From Sphaerochaetaceae bacterium (GTDB lineage: Bacteria; Spirochaetota; Spirochaetia; Sphaerochaetales; Sphaerochaetaceae): a stretch of 29,260 bases of DNA. Each line of letters begins with the position of its first letter. The first letter of the stretch is position 1. The stretch is from assembly GCA_016302165.1 (NCBI GenBank), contig JAEDOD010000013.1, positions 1-29,260 on the forward strand. The letters run 5' to 3'. Positions 22,616 to 29,260 of this stretch are shown here, in pieces. A program made the position numbers and the translations under genes. A model generated the notes under the pieces. That model saw only the letters and a program-made list of their open reading frames with translations, ran no database searches and was not told the DNA's origin.

Positions 22616-24094
22616 ATGGAAGTTCGTGTACGCTATGCCCCGTCTCCAACTGGGTTACAGCACATCGGCGGTGTAAGAACCGCACTTTTCAACTATTTTT
22701 TCGCCAAATCCATGGGCGGAAAGTTCATCCTCCGCGTTGAGGATACCGACAGAGAGCGTTATTCAGACGAGTCCCTCCAGGATCTCTATGATACTCTGGA
22801 CTGGCTTGGAATCAAATGGGACGAAGGTCCTGTGGTTGGAGGACCCTATGGCCCCTACATCCAGTCTGAACGCTTTGATATCTACAAGGAATATGCCGAG
22901 AAGCTTGTAAGGGACGGAAAGGCCTATTACTGCTACTGCACACCTGAAAGACTTGAAAAGGTGAGACAGGAGCAGATTGCATCCAAGAGCGAATATCAGG
23001 GTTACGACAGACATTGCGCAAACCTTACAGATGAAGAGAGGGCTGACCTGGAAGCCCAGGGCATCAAGCCTGTAATCAGACTCCGTGTGCCTACAGAGGG
23101 AAAGACAACTTTCCACGATGTGCTCATGGGTGACATCACAAGAAAGAACAAGGATGTATCTCCAGATCCAATCCTTCTCAAGAGCGATGGATTCCCTACA
23201 TATCATCTGGCCAACGTGATCGATGACCATATGATGGGAATCACACATATCATGAGGGCCCAGGAATGGATCCCTTCCGGTCCGCTCCATATTCTTCTGT
23301 ATGAAGCATTCGGCTGGGAGCCTCCAATCTACTGCCATCTTCCAATGGTAATGGGAAAGGATGGACAGAAGCTTTCCAAGAGACATGGCTCCACCTCCGT
23401 CAGGGATTTCAGGGCAAAGGGTTATCTTCCTGAAGCCATACTCAACTATGTGACACTGGTAGGCTGGTCCTTGGATGACCATACTGAGTTCTTCACAAAG
23501 GAAGACCTTGAGAAGTGCTTCAGGATGGAGAATATCCACAAGGCTCCAGGAGTCTTCGACTACAAGAAGCTTGACTGGTTCAACGGTCAGTATATCAGGC
23601 AGACGGATGACGAAAAGCTTGCAGCCCTTGTCACACCCTATCTCCAGGAATGCGGCTTCATCTCCAAGGAGGAGAGCGAAGAGGAAAAGAAGCTGGTGTT
23701 GTCCCTGATTCCTTCCGTAAAGGAAAGGATGAAGGTGCTTTCAGATGTAGTTCCTCTCACATCCTTCCTTTTCCAGGATGTTCCTGTTACAGACAAGGCT
23801 GTGTATGTCGCAAAGGGAAGCAATGAGGAGAATACTCTCCAGGCACTGGAGGAAGGAAGCCAGATCCTTCTTTCATCCCTTAAGGAAGGAAAAGCGGAAA
23901 GCGAAATCGAGGAAGCTCTGGTGGCTCTCTCCCAGAAGCTTGGCATCAAGATAAATGGTGTATTCCAGCCAATCCGTGTTGCAATCACCAATTCTACAGT
24001 ATCCCTACCACTTTTTGACTCCATCAGGCTCCTGGGCCTTGAGGAGACAGAAAAGAGACTGGGTAGGGCAATCAGTTTTTTCAAGGAGAACTAG
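22616..24094 (+). CDS. gltX: Glutamyl-tRNA synthetase
   Basis: The 492-residue class I synthetase charges tRNA-Glu. The start MEVRVRYAPSPTGLQHIGG contains the HIGH-type motif HIGG. The KMSKS loop appears as KLSKRHG around residue 252. An all-helical anticodon-binding half completes the usual bacterial length. Whether it also mischarges tRNA-Gln (for the GatCAB route) cannot be decided from these motifs, though no glnS is present here and a tRNA-Gln gene lies downstream. It is first in a synthetase run with glyS (three-base gap) and tyrS. AGGAGA precedes the ATG. Confidence 0.96.
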   Translation: MEVRVRYAPSPTGLQHIGGVRTALFNYFFAKSMGGKFILRVEDTDRERYSDESLQDLYDTLDWLGIKWDEGPVVGGPYGPYIQSERFDIYKEYAEKLVRDGKAYYCYCTPERLEKVRQEQIASKSEYQGYDRHCANLTDEERADLEAQGIKPVIRLRVPTEGKTTFHDVLMGDITRKNKDVSPDPILLKSDGFPTYHLANVIDDHMMGITHIMRAQEWIPSGPLHILLYEAFGWEPPIYCHLPMVMGKDGQKLSKRHGSTSVRDFRAKGYLPEAILNYVTLVGWSLDDHTEFFTKEDLEKCFRMENIHKAPGVFDYKKLDWFNGQYIRQTDDEKLAALVTPYLQECGFISKEESEEEKKLVLSLIPSVKERMKVLSDVVPLTSFLFQDVPVTDKAVYVAKGSNEENTLQALEEGSQILLSSLKEGKAESEIEEALVALSQKLGIKINGVFQPIRVAITNSTVSLPLFDSIRLLGLEETEKRLGRAISFFKEN

Positions 24095-24097
24095 ACT

Positions 24098-25426
24098 ATG
24101 GCAGACGTAGTTACAATGGACAAAATCATCTCTCTCTGCAGACGCAGGGGCTTCATCTTCCAGTCTTCCGAAATCTACGGTGGACTTAACGGCGCATATG
24201 ACTACGGTCCGATGGGCGTTGAGCTGAAGAATAATATCCGTGACTTCTGGTGGAAGGAAATGACAAGGATGCACGACAACATCGTTGGCCTTGACGCTTC
24301 CATCCTTATGCACCCACGTGTATGGGAGGCCAGCGGCCATGTATCGAACTTCACAGATCCTATGGTTGACTGCAAGGTCTGTAAGTCACGTTTCCGCGCT
24401 GACCAGATCGACCTTAATGCTCCATGCCCAGTGTGTGGAAACAAGGGAACATTTACAGAACCAAGAAACTTCAACCTTATGTTCGAGACCCATATCGGAG
24501 CCAACAGGGATGCAGCTTCCGTAGTCTATCTCAGACCTGAGACAGCCCAGGGCATCTATGTTGACTACAAGAATGTGCTCCAGTCCTCCCGTGTCAAGGT
24601 TCCATTCGGTATCGCCCAGGTAGGTAAGTCCTTCAGAAACGAGATCACCACAAAGAACTTCATCTTCCGCTCCTGCGAGTTTGAGCAGATGGAGATGCAG
24701 TTCTTCTGTAAGCCAGGCACTGACGAGGAGTGGTTCCCGTACTGGAGAGCAGAAAGAATGAAGTTCTACGATAAGATGGGAATCAGGGCTGACCACCTTA
24801 GATGGCATCAGCATGGTCCAGATGAACTTGCCTTCTATGCAAAGGATGCCTATGACATCCAGTTCCTCTTCCCAATGGGATGGCAGGAGCTTGAAGGTGT
24901 ACACTCAAGGACAGACTATGACCTTGGCCAGCACACAAAGTTCAGCGGCAAGGATCTTACATATCTTGATCCTGAGACCAACGAAAGATATATCCCATAT
25001 GTTGTGGAGACATCTGCCGGTCTTACAAGAAATGTGCTTATGGCCCTTTCTGACGCTTATGATGAGGAGCCTACTCCAGAAGGCGATACAAGGACTGTCA
25101 TGCACTTCCATCCTCTCATTGCTCCTGTAAAGGTGGCTGTGCTTCCTCTGGTAAAGAAGGATGGCCTTGGAGAGTATGCTTCAAATCTGGAGCACTCCCT
25201 GAGAGACGAGTTCACCACCTTCTTCGACCAGTCCGGTGCTGTGGGAAGAAGATACAGAAGGCAGGATGAGATCGGAACTCCTTACTGCGTAACTGTAGAC
25301 TACCAGACTCTTCAGGACCACACTGTCACTGTAAGATTCAGGGATTCCATGAAGCAGGAGAGAGTCGCTGTAGACAATCTTGTTCCATTCATCAAAGAAG
25401 CAATCAAGAACTACAGGAGAGTGTGA
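24098..25426 (+). CDS. glyS: Glycyl-tRNA synthetase, homodimeric class II type
   Basis: The 442-residue enzyme is the single-chain alpha2 form of glycyl-tRNA synthetase, not the alpha2-beta2 form of most proteobacteria. It has the N-terminal GGLNGAYDYGPMGVELKNNI segment, and a zinc-ribbon-like insertion with cysteines at 92, 95, 110 and 113. Motif 2 is in KSFRNEITTKNFIFRSCEFEQMEMQFF. A C-terminal anticodon-binding domain (PVKVAVLPLVKKDGL, FFDQSGAVGRRYRRQDEIGTPYC) completes it. AAGGAG lies eight bases before the ATG. Its stop shares a base with the tyrS start. Confidence 0.96.
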   Translation: MADVVTMDKIISLCRRRGFIFQSSEIYGGLNGAYDYGPMGVELKNNIRDFWWKEMTRMHDNIVGLDASILMHPRVWEASGHVSNFTDPMVDCKVCKSRFRADQIDLNAPCPVCGNKGTFTEPRNFNLMFETHIGANRDAASVVYLRPETAQGIYVDYKNVLQSSRVKVPFGIAQVGKSFRNEITTKNFIFRSCEFEQMEMQFFCKPGTDEEWFPYWRAERMKFYDKMGIRADHLRWHQHGPDELAFYAKDAYDIQFLFPMGWQELEGVHSRTDYDLGQHTKFSGKDLTYLDPETNERYIPYVVETSAGLTRNVLMALSDAYDEEPTPEGDTRTVMHFHPLIAPVKVAVLPLVKKDGLGEYASNLEHSLRDEFTTFFDQSGAVGRRYRRQDEIGTPYCVTVDYQTLQDHTVTVRFRDSMKQERVAVDNLVPFIKEAIKNYRRV

Positions 25427-26673
25427 TGAATAAAGCCCTCCAGACATTGATCGACAGAGGATTCGTAAAGGATTGTACCAACTGGGATGGACTGTCTGAC
25501 CTTATGGATAAGGAGAGTGTGTCCTTCTACTGCGGTACAGACCCTACAGGTCCTTCCCTTCATGTAGGACACATCGTTCCCTTCTTTGCCATGCACCATC
25601 TCCAGAAGTTCGGCCATAGGCCTGTGGCTCTGGTAGGTGGAGGCACCGGTCTTATCGGAGACCCTTCCGGTAAGACAGAGATGAGGAAGATTCTTCCTCC
25701 GGAGGAAATAGAGAAGAACGCTGGAAATATCGCCAGACAGCTGGCGAAGGTCGTAGACTTCTCCGATAATCCTCCCGAAGGGTATGGCAAGGCAATAATT
25801 GCAAACAACGCAGACTGGCTGGTGGACCTGAACTATATCCAGTTCCTCCGTGATGTGGGAAAGTATTTCTCCGTAAACAGGATGCTTACCTTCGAAGGAG
25901 TGAAGCAGAGACTGGAAAGGGGACTATCGTTCATAGAGTTCAACTATCAGCTTCTCCAGTCCTACGACTTCCATAAACTTAACGAGAAGTTTGGAACCAG
26001 ACTTCAGATCGGTGGAGCAGACCAGTGGGGAAACATCGTGGCAGGAATCGACCTTATCCAGAGAATGGGAGGAGAGGAGTGCTTCGGTCTTACCTTCAAT
26101 CTCATCATGCGTGCTGACGGAAAGAAGATGGGTAAGAGCGAGAAGGGTGCAGTATTCTTGGATCCATCCCTATATTCTCCATATGACTTCTACCAGTACT
26201 GGAGAAATGTTGCAGACCCGGATGCAATCAAGTTCATGAAGCTCTTCACCTTCATGCCTCTTGAAGAAATTGCAGAGTATGAGGATCCGAAGAGGAACGT
26301 CAACGACACCAAGGCCAGGCTTGCCTATGAGATTACAAAAATCATCCATGGGGAAGAGGAGGCTGAAAAGGCAAAGGATGCAGCCCTCCATCTCTTCTCT
26401 TCTGGTGGCGGAAGCAAGGAGAACCTTCCTTCTGCATCTCTCGACAAGGCTCTCTTCGAGAATGGAATTGGAGTTTTGGACCTGTTTACCAAGAGCGGTC
26501 TTACAGCCAGCAATGGAGACGCAAGAAGACTTGTGGTCCAGGGTGGAGCTGAAGTCAACGGCAAGAAGGTGTCAGATCCAAAGGCAGTCTTCACTCTCAG
26601 TGATGCTGACGAGGATGGTGACTTCCTCCTGAAGGCAGGAAAGAAGAAGTTCATGAGGGTCCAGCCCAAGTGA
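25426..26673 (+). CDS. tyrS: Tyrosyl-tRNA synthetase
   Basis: The 415-residue class I synthetase has the HIGH motif as HVGH (residues 46-49), the tyrosine-pocket pattern GGADQWGNI, and the KMSKS loop as KMGKS. A C-terminal S4 RNA-binding domain carries ASNGDARRLVVQGGAEVNGKKV. The ATG at 25426 is favoured over the overlapping GTG at 25423 because AGGAG lies six bases upstream of the ATG. The glyS stop TGA and this ATG share the A (TGATG), so translation is coupled. It ends the synthetase run and a strong terminator follows. Confidence 0.96.
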   Translation: MNKALQTLIDRGFVKDCTNWDGLSDLMDKESVSFYCGTDPTGPSLHVGHIVPFFAMHHLQKFGHRPVALVGGGTGLIGDPSGKTEMRKILPPEEIEKNAGNIARQLAKVVDFSDNPPEGYGKAIIANNADWLVDLNYIQFLRDVGKYFSVNRMLTFEGVKQRLERGLSFIEFNYQLLQSYDFHKLNEKFGTRLQIGGADQWGNIVAGIDLIQRMGGEECFGLTFNLIMRADGKKMGKSEKGAVFLDPSLYSPYDFYQYWRNVADPDAIKFMKLFTFMPLEEIAEYEDPKRNVNDTKARLAYEITKIIHGEEEAEKAKDAALHLFSSGGGSKENLPSASLDKALFENGIGVLDLFTKSGLTASNGDARRLVVQGGAEVNGKKVSDPKAVFTLSDADEDGDFLLKAGKKKFMRVQPK

Positions 26674-26681
26674 TCGAATAA

Positions 26682-26722
26682 GCCCTTTTGTGGACAAGGC
26701 CACAAAGGGGCATTATCTTTTT
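26682..26722 (+). terminator. Rho-independent terminator after tyrS
   Basis: GCCCTTTTGTGG (26682-26693) pairs with CCACAAAGGGGC (26700-26711), twelve pairs including one G-U, across a six-base loop. ATTATCTTTTTT follows. The same bases also hold a weak promoter-like pair for the next gene. Confidence 0.85.
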
Positions 26723-26725
26723 CAT

Positions 26726-27328
26726 ATGAAAAGTTATTCAAGATTGGAGGAGACTCCCCTTAAGTTCCATAGAATCTACGCTGCTGTAGTGCTTCCCATA
26801 GATTTTTTCATCAATCTATATTCCCTCTTTACCATATTGCTTTCCCTTAAGGGTGGCTTTGATGGCTGGGATATCTTCTACGTCGCACTGACGGTGCTCT
26901 ACATTGTTTTGATATTCCTTTCCTTCAGAGGGCTTCTGACCTTTCGTCGCTCAGGGCTTCTTGCCGTGCTGGCACTGACAGCAATGCAGATTTGCGACAA
27001 CGCATACACATTCTACCTTTCCTATAGAGGAGGAGACCAGGTATTCATGTTTTCGGCACTTCTTGCCGTCCTTATCATGGCTTCCATTTTCCTCTACTAT
27101 TTCCTTCGCCGTAAGCTCTTCAAGAAGGGCGGAATGACAAGGGATGAGATAATGATGGCCCTTGGAGGCGTCAAAGCTCCTCTTACAGAAAGCGTAAAGG
27201 TGGAGGAGGAAGAGACTGTTGAAGAAGAGGATGTGGGCGAATATGACTGCCCTCGCTGTGGCTTCCACATTACTGACGGCAAAGTCTTCTGCCCCAAGTG
27301 CGGGGCCCAGACCAGAAAGGTCAGATAA
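26726..27328 (+). CDS. Four-helix membrane protein with C-terminal zinc ribbon, function unknown
   Basis: The 200-residue protein has four hydrophobic segments (about 17-40, 47-67, 75-95 and 104-127). A basic turn RRKLFKKGG, a long acidic linker (VEEEETVEEEDVGE) and a C-terminal zinc-ribbon follow, with cysteines at 175, 178, 189 and 192 (CPRCGFHITDGKVFCPKCG). Zinc ribbons of this kind are found on many small bacterial membrane proteins of unknown role. I do not assign a function. The ATG at 26726 lies just after the tyrS terminator with no Shine-Dalgarno. A weak CATTAT -10 nine bases upstream would make the mRNA nearly leaderless. The 3' end overlaps the convergent HAD gene by eight bases. 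Confidence 0.75.
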   Translation: MKSYSRLEETPLKFHRIYAAVVLPIDFFINLYSLFTILLSLKGGFDGWDIFYVALTVLYIVLIFLSFRGLLTFRRSGLLAVLALTAMQICDNAYTFYLSYRGGDQVFMFSALLAVLIMASIFLYYFLRRKLFKKGGMTRDEIMMALGGVKAPLTESVKVEEEETVEEEDVGEYDCPRCGFHITDGKVFCPKCGAQTRKVR

Positions 27329-28046
27329 GGCTTTTCAGTGCAGACTCTATATCGGGAAAGACAAAGGAGGTATACCTCTCCAGTCTTTCCTTTTTTTCTG
27401 TGCCAAGGATTCCAATTAGCTTTCCAACTCCTCCCTTCCTTCCCATTCTGAGATCTCTCGAGCTATCGGAAATGAGGGCCATTTCTGAGGGCTTCACTTC
27501 AGAAAAGAGAGAGAAGTCTTCAATTGTCTTCACGCTTGGCTTATGGTGAGGACTTGAGCTGTCCACCAGGAAAGAGAAGTAGTCTTCCCCAAAGGTCTTG
27601 AGAAATGCTTCTGTAGAAGAAGGGGAGTCATTGGTGAAAAGGGCGAGCTTCACATTGCTTTTCTTCGCCTTGTCCAGAAGGCGGCGAGTGGAAGAGAAGT
27701 CGTAGGCTTCCAGAGTTTCTGTCATGCCATATTCCCATCTCTTTTCGATTTTCAAAAGGCCATTGGCCACCTTCAGGGGGCTTAGTCCAAAGGAGAGGGA
27801 TGCAAAGAAAAGGCGAGGGAAGGAATAGAGGTAGTTTCTTCTAAAAAAGAGACCGTCCATCTTTACGTCCCCCTTTTCGCTTAGACCAAGGATTTCTGAA
27901 AAGCGGGAGATGCACTTCTCTCTTCTCTCCTTCTCGAGACAGGAAAGGGGGAGGGCGGAAGCGAGAAAAGCCCGTACCGGAACTGTCCATAGTGTGTATG
28001 GAAAGAGGGTTCCGTCCTTATCTAGAATTATTGCTTTGGTCTCCAT
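27321..28046 (-). CDS. HAD family hydrolase (phosphatase)
   Basis: The 241-residue protein has the HAD motifs: I as DKDGT (nucleophile Asp near residue 9), II in LFTNDS, III as the lysine in HHKPS, and IV in ISDSSRD. A helical cap with aromatic residues (NYLYSFPRLFFASLSFG) lies between motifs I and II, like the phosphoglycolate-phosphatase type. The substrate is unknown. The start METKAIILDKDGTL at 28046 is favoured because the HAD fold begins there. An upstream ATG at 28088 would add 14 unconserved residues. No Shine-Dalgarno is close to either. It is divergent from ispE. Confidence 0.85.
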   Translation of the reverse strand: METKAIILDKDGTLFPYTLWTVPVRAFLASALPLSCLEKERREKCISRFSEILGLSEKGDVKMDGLFFRRNYLYSFPRLFFASLSFGLSPLKVANGLLKIEKRWEYGMTETLEAYDFSSTRRLLDKAKKSNVKLALFTNDSPSSTEAFLKTFGEDYFSFLVDSSSPHHKPSVKTIEDFSLFSEVKPSEMALISDSSRDLRMGRKGGVGKLIGILGTEKKERLERYTSFVFPDIESALKSLI

Positions 28047-28137
28047 GGTAGATTGTTTGCTGCTCTCCCTTTTGGGATGATACCACATATATGGAAAAAA
28101 CGGTGACCAATGGAGAGAATTACAATAGAATCACCTT

Positions 28138-28938
28138 ATGGAATATAAGACTCGCGCATATGGAAAGGTTAACATCGGACTGAAAGTGGGAGAAAAAAGA
28201 GCTGATGGATACCACAATATTGATTCCTACTTTCTTTTGATTCCCTTCTTCGATGAACTGGAGTTTGATCTTACTGAAGGCCCCTATTCAGTGGCCATAG
28301 AAGGAAACGAAAAATATCTGGCTTCCGGAAAGATGGATATCATGGAGAAGGCGGCTTTTCTTTACCATGAAAGGAGCGGAGTTGATTTCTCCCTCAGGAT
28401 AAAAGTGAGTAAGCATATTCCTCAGGAAGCAGGCCTGGGAGGCGGAAGCACAGATGCTTCTGCAGTGCTTTCTTTCCTTAATTCCTGTTTCCATGCCTTC
28501 TCTTCTTCTGATCTTCTCTATCTTTCAAAAGAGGTTGGAGCTGACGTTCCCTTCTTCCTTTCTGGAGAAAAGTGCGCAAAAGTCGGGGGCATCGGCGAGA
28601 AGATAACTCCTATGGAATGGACGCTGCCCTATAAATATATTTCACTGTTTCGCGCGCCTGGCAGCGGTGTCTCCACAAAAGAAGCCTATGAAGAACTGGA
28701 CAAGAGAAAGACGAAGCACTATTCCCTTCCTCCTCTCTCTTTTCCTTTGACAAGGGAGGCCTTCCCCAATGACTTCGAGATTTTGGAAGGCAAAGAGATG
28801 CTGAAGACCATATCCCCCTTCCTTTCCCCTTCCGACTACGCCTCCCTTTCTGGTAGCGGCAGCGTCTGGTTCCTTCTTTCAAAGGAAAGGAAAAACCCTG
28901 GAGTAAAGGAATTCCTTGGCTGCAGGGAAATCTTATGA
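28138..28938 (+). CDS. ispE: 4-diphosphocytidyl-2-C-methyl-D-erythritol kinase
   Basis: The 266-residue GHMP kinase acts in the MEP (non-mevalonate) isoprenoid pathway, phosphorylating CDP-methylerythritol. Landmarks are AYGKVNIGLKVGEKRADGYHNI with K10, the ATP-binding AGLGGGSTDAS (98-108, including the conserved Asp), GADVPFFLSG and LSGSGSVWF near the C terminus. Length is slightly below the usual 280-300. A TACAAT -10 lies eleven bases before the ATG, with no clear -35 and no Shine-Dalgarno. It is followed by tRNA-Gln and rplY, an order I associate with spirochaetes. Confidence 0.94.
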   Translation: MEYKTRAYGKVNIGLKVGEKRADGYHNIDSYFLLIPFFDELEFDLTEGPYSVAIEGNEKYLASGKMDIMEKAAFLYHERSGVDFSLRIKVSKHIPQEAGLGGGSTDASAVLSFLNSCFHAFSSSDLLYLSKEVGADVPFFLSGEKCAKVGGIGEKITPMEWTLPYKYISLFRAPGSGVSTKEAYEELDKRKTKHYSLPPLSFPLTREAFPNDFEILEGKEMLKTISPFLSPSDYASLSGSGSVWFLLSKERKNPGVKEFLGCREIL

Positions 28939-28978
28939 TGGACTAGAGAGAAGATTTCTGTTAGTCTCTTTCTGTCTT

Positions 28979-29050
28979 AGGGCCGTAGCCCAACGGTTAA
29001 GGCAGGAGATTTTGATTCTTCATATTGCAGTTCGATTCTGCACGGCCCTG
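28979..29050 (+). tRNA. tRNA-Gln (anticodon TTG)
   Basis: A full cloverleaf can be drawn. The acceptor is AGGGCCG (28979-28985) with CGGCCCT (29043-29049) and discriminator G at 29050. The D stem is GCC/GGC. The anticodon stem is GGAGA/TCTTC with loop TTTTGAT and anticodon TTG at 29012-29014. The variable loop has four bases, and the T stem is TGCAG/CTGCA with loop TTCGATT. The 3' CCA is not encoded (GCA follows), so it must be added by a CCA-adding enzyme. Confidence 0.95.
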
Positions 29051-29091
29051 GCATTTTTCTTTCCCCGCCTGATTTTAATTCTTTCATGGGC

Positions 29092-29187
29092 TTTACTTTT
29101 TATCTTTGCCAAGGTAGTATTTCACCGTCGCCTTGTGGCGGATAAATGGTAACGGGACAATAACCCGTGAGAGTTAAGGAGAAAAAA
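29092..29187 (+). promoter_or_regulatory. rplY promoter and structured leader
   Basis: TTTACT (29092-29097) and TAGTAT (29115-29120) are 17 bases apart, giving a start near 29127 and a leader of about 60 bases. The leader holds two small stems: CGCC/GGCG (29129-29132 with 29137-29140, loop TTGT) and ACGGG/CCCGT (29152-29156 with 29164-29168). AAGGAGA (29176-29182) comes before the ATG. L25 binds 5S rRNA, so feedback through the leader is conceivable but not shown. Confidence 0.5.
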
Positions 29188-29260
29188 ATGGCAGACGAAA
29201 AGATGCTTTCAGCTCTTAGAAGAACTGAAGACTTCGGTTCAGCTGGATCAAGAAGAGTCG
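29188..29260 (+). CDS. rplY: 50S ribosomal protein L25/Ctc, 5' part only
   Basis: Only 24 codons are in the window and the gene runs off the right end. The reading MADEKMLSALRRTED, continuing FGSAGSRRV, matches the N terminus of the L25/Ctc family, which binds 5S rRNA. The AAGGAGA ribosome site fixes the start. Position after ispE and tRNA-Gln also fits. Confidence 0.8.
   Translation, partial: MADEKMLSALRRTEDFGSAGSRRV

Noticed and set aside
1..29260. Mobile elements, CRISPR arrays, prophage or integration sites
   Set aside because: No transposase, integrase, direct-repeat array or phage gene was seen. The single tRNA gene shows no repeated 3' end nearby, and gene style is uniform across the window.

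Overview
The window looks like chromosomal DNA of a spirochaete, probably from the Sphaerochaeta/Treponema group. The pointers are several short lipoproteins with a loose Ser-Cys lipobox, an ABC binding protein whose processed N terminus reads QGAAE, and the gene orders rplU-rpmA-obgE-nadD-yqeK-x-rsfS and ispE-tRNA-Gln-rplY. This placement is an inference from gene content and style, not a phylogeny. Almost all of the DNA is coding. There are no insertion sequences, phage genes or CRISPR arrays.

Layout: (1) 1-3.4 kb holds divergent bioY and birA around a clear BirA operator, then argS. (2) 3.5-4.4 kb holds a small lipoprotein gene convergent with an autoregulated TetR gene. (3) 4.5-8.3 kb is the ribosome/NAD cluster rplU, rpmA, obgE, nadD, yqeK, a lipoprotein and rsfS, ending in a strong terminator. 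(4) 8.5-14.5 kb is a LacI-type regulator followed by a phnD-phnC-phnE-phnE type ABC importer and a 5'-nucleotidase without signal peptide. This reads as uptake of an intact phosphorylated compound followed by dephosphorylation in the cytoplasm. (5) 14.5-17.4 kb on the minus strand is a tiny acidic ORF, a MATE exporter and an M18 aminopeptidase. (6) 17.5-18.6 kb is a lipoprotein with a possible CsgG/LpoB-like fold. (7) 18.86-22.5 kb is a tight four-gene unit: a RloA-like AAA ATPase, a RloB-like protein, a seven-helix membrane LuxR-type regulator and an alpha/beta hydrolase. (8) 22.6-26.7 kb is an aminoacyl-tRNA synthetase run, gltX-glyS-tyrS. (9) 26.7-29.26 kb is a membrane zinc-ribbon protein, a HAD phosphatase, ispE, tRNA-Gln(UUG) and the start of rplY (L25).

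The most unusual item is the RloA/RloB pair. It resembles the ATPase plus TOPRIM-like pairs known from abortive-infection and restriction-linked loci, but nearly every recognisable catalytic motif in both partners is altered. Both frames are intact, look like their neighbours in base use, and are translationally linked to a membrane LuxR regulator and an esterase. This suggests a domesticated, non-catalytic derivative of a defence pair, perhaps a sensor or regulatory device.

A second pattern is repeated leaderless transcription. For bioY, birA, tetR, the lacI-type gene and apeB, the best sigma70-like promoter places the transcript start at or within a base or two of the start codon, and none of the five has a Shine-Dalgarno sequence. 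Many other genes here have good Shine-Dalgarno sequences.
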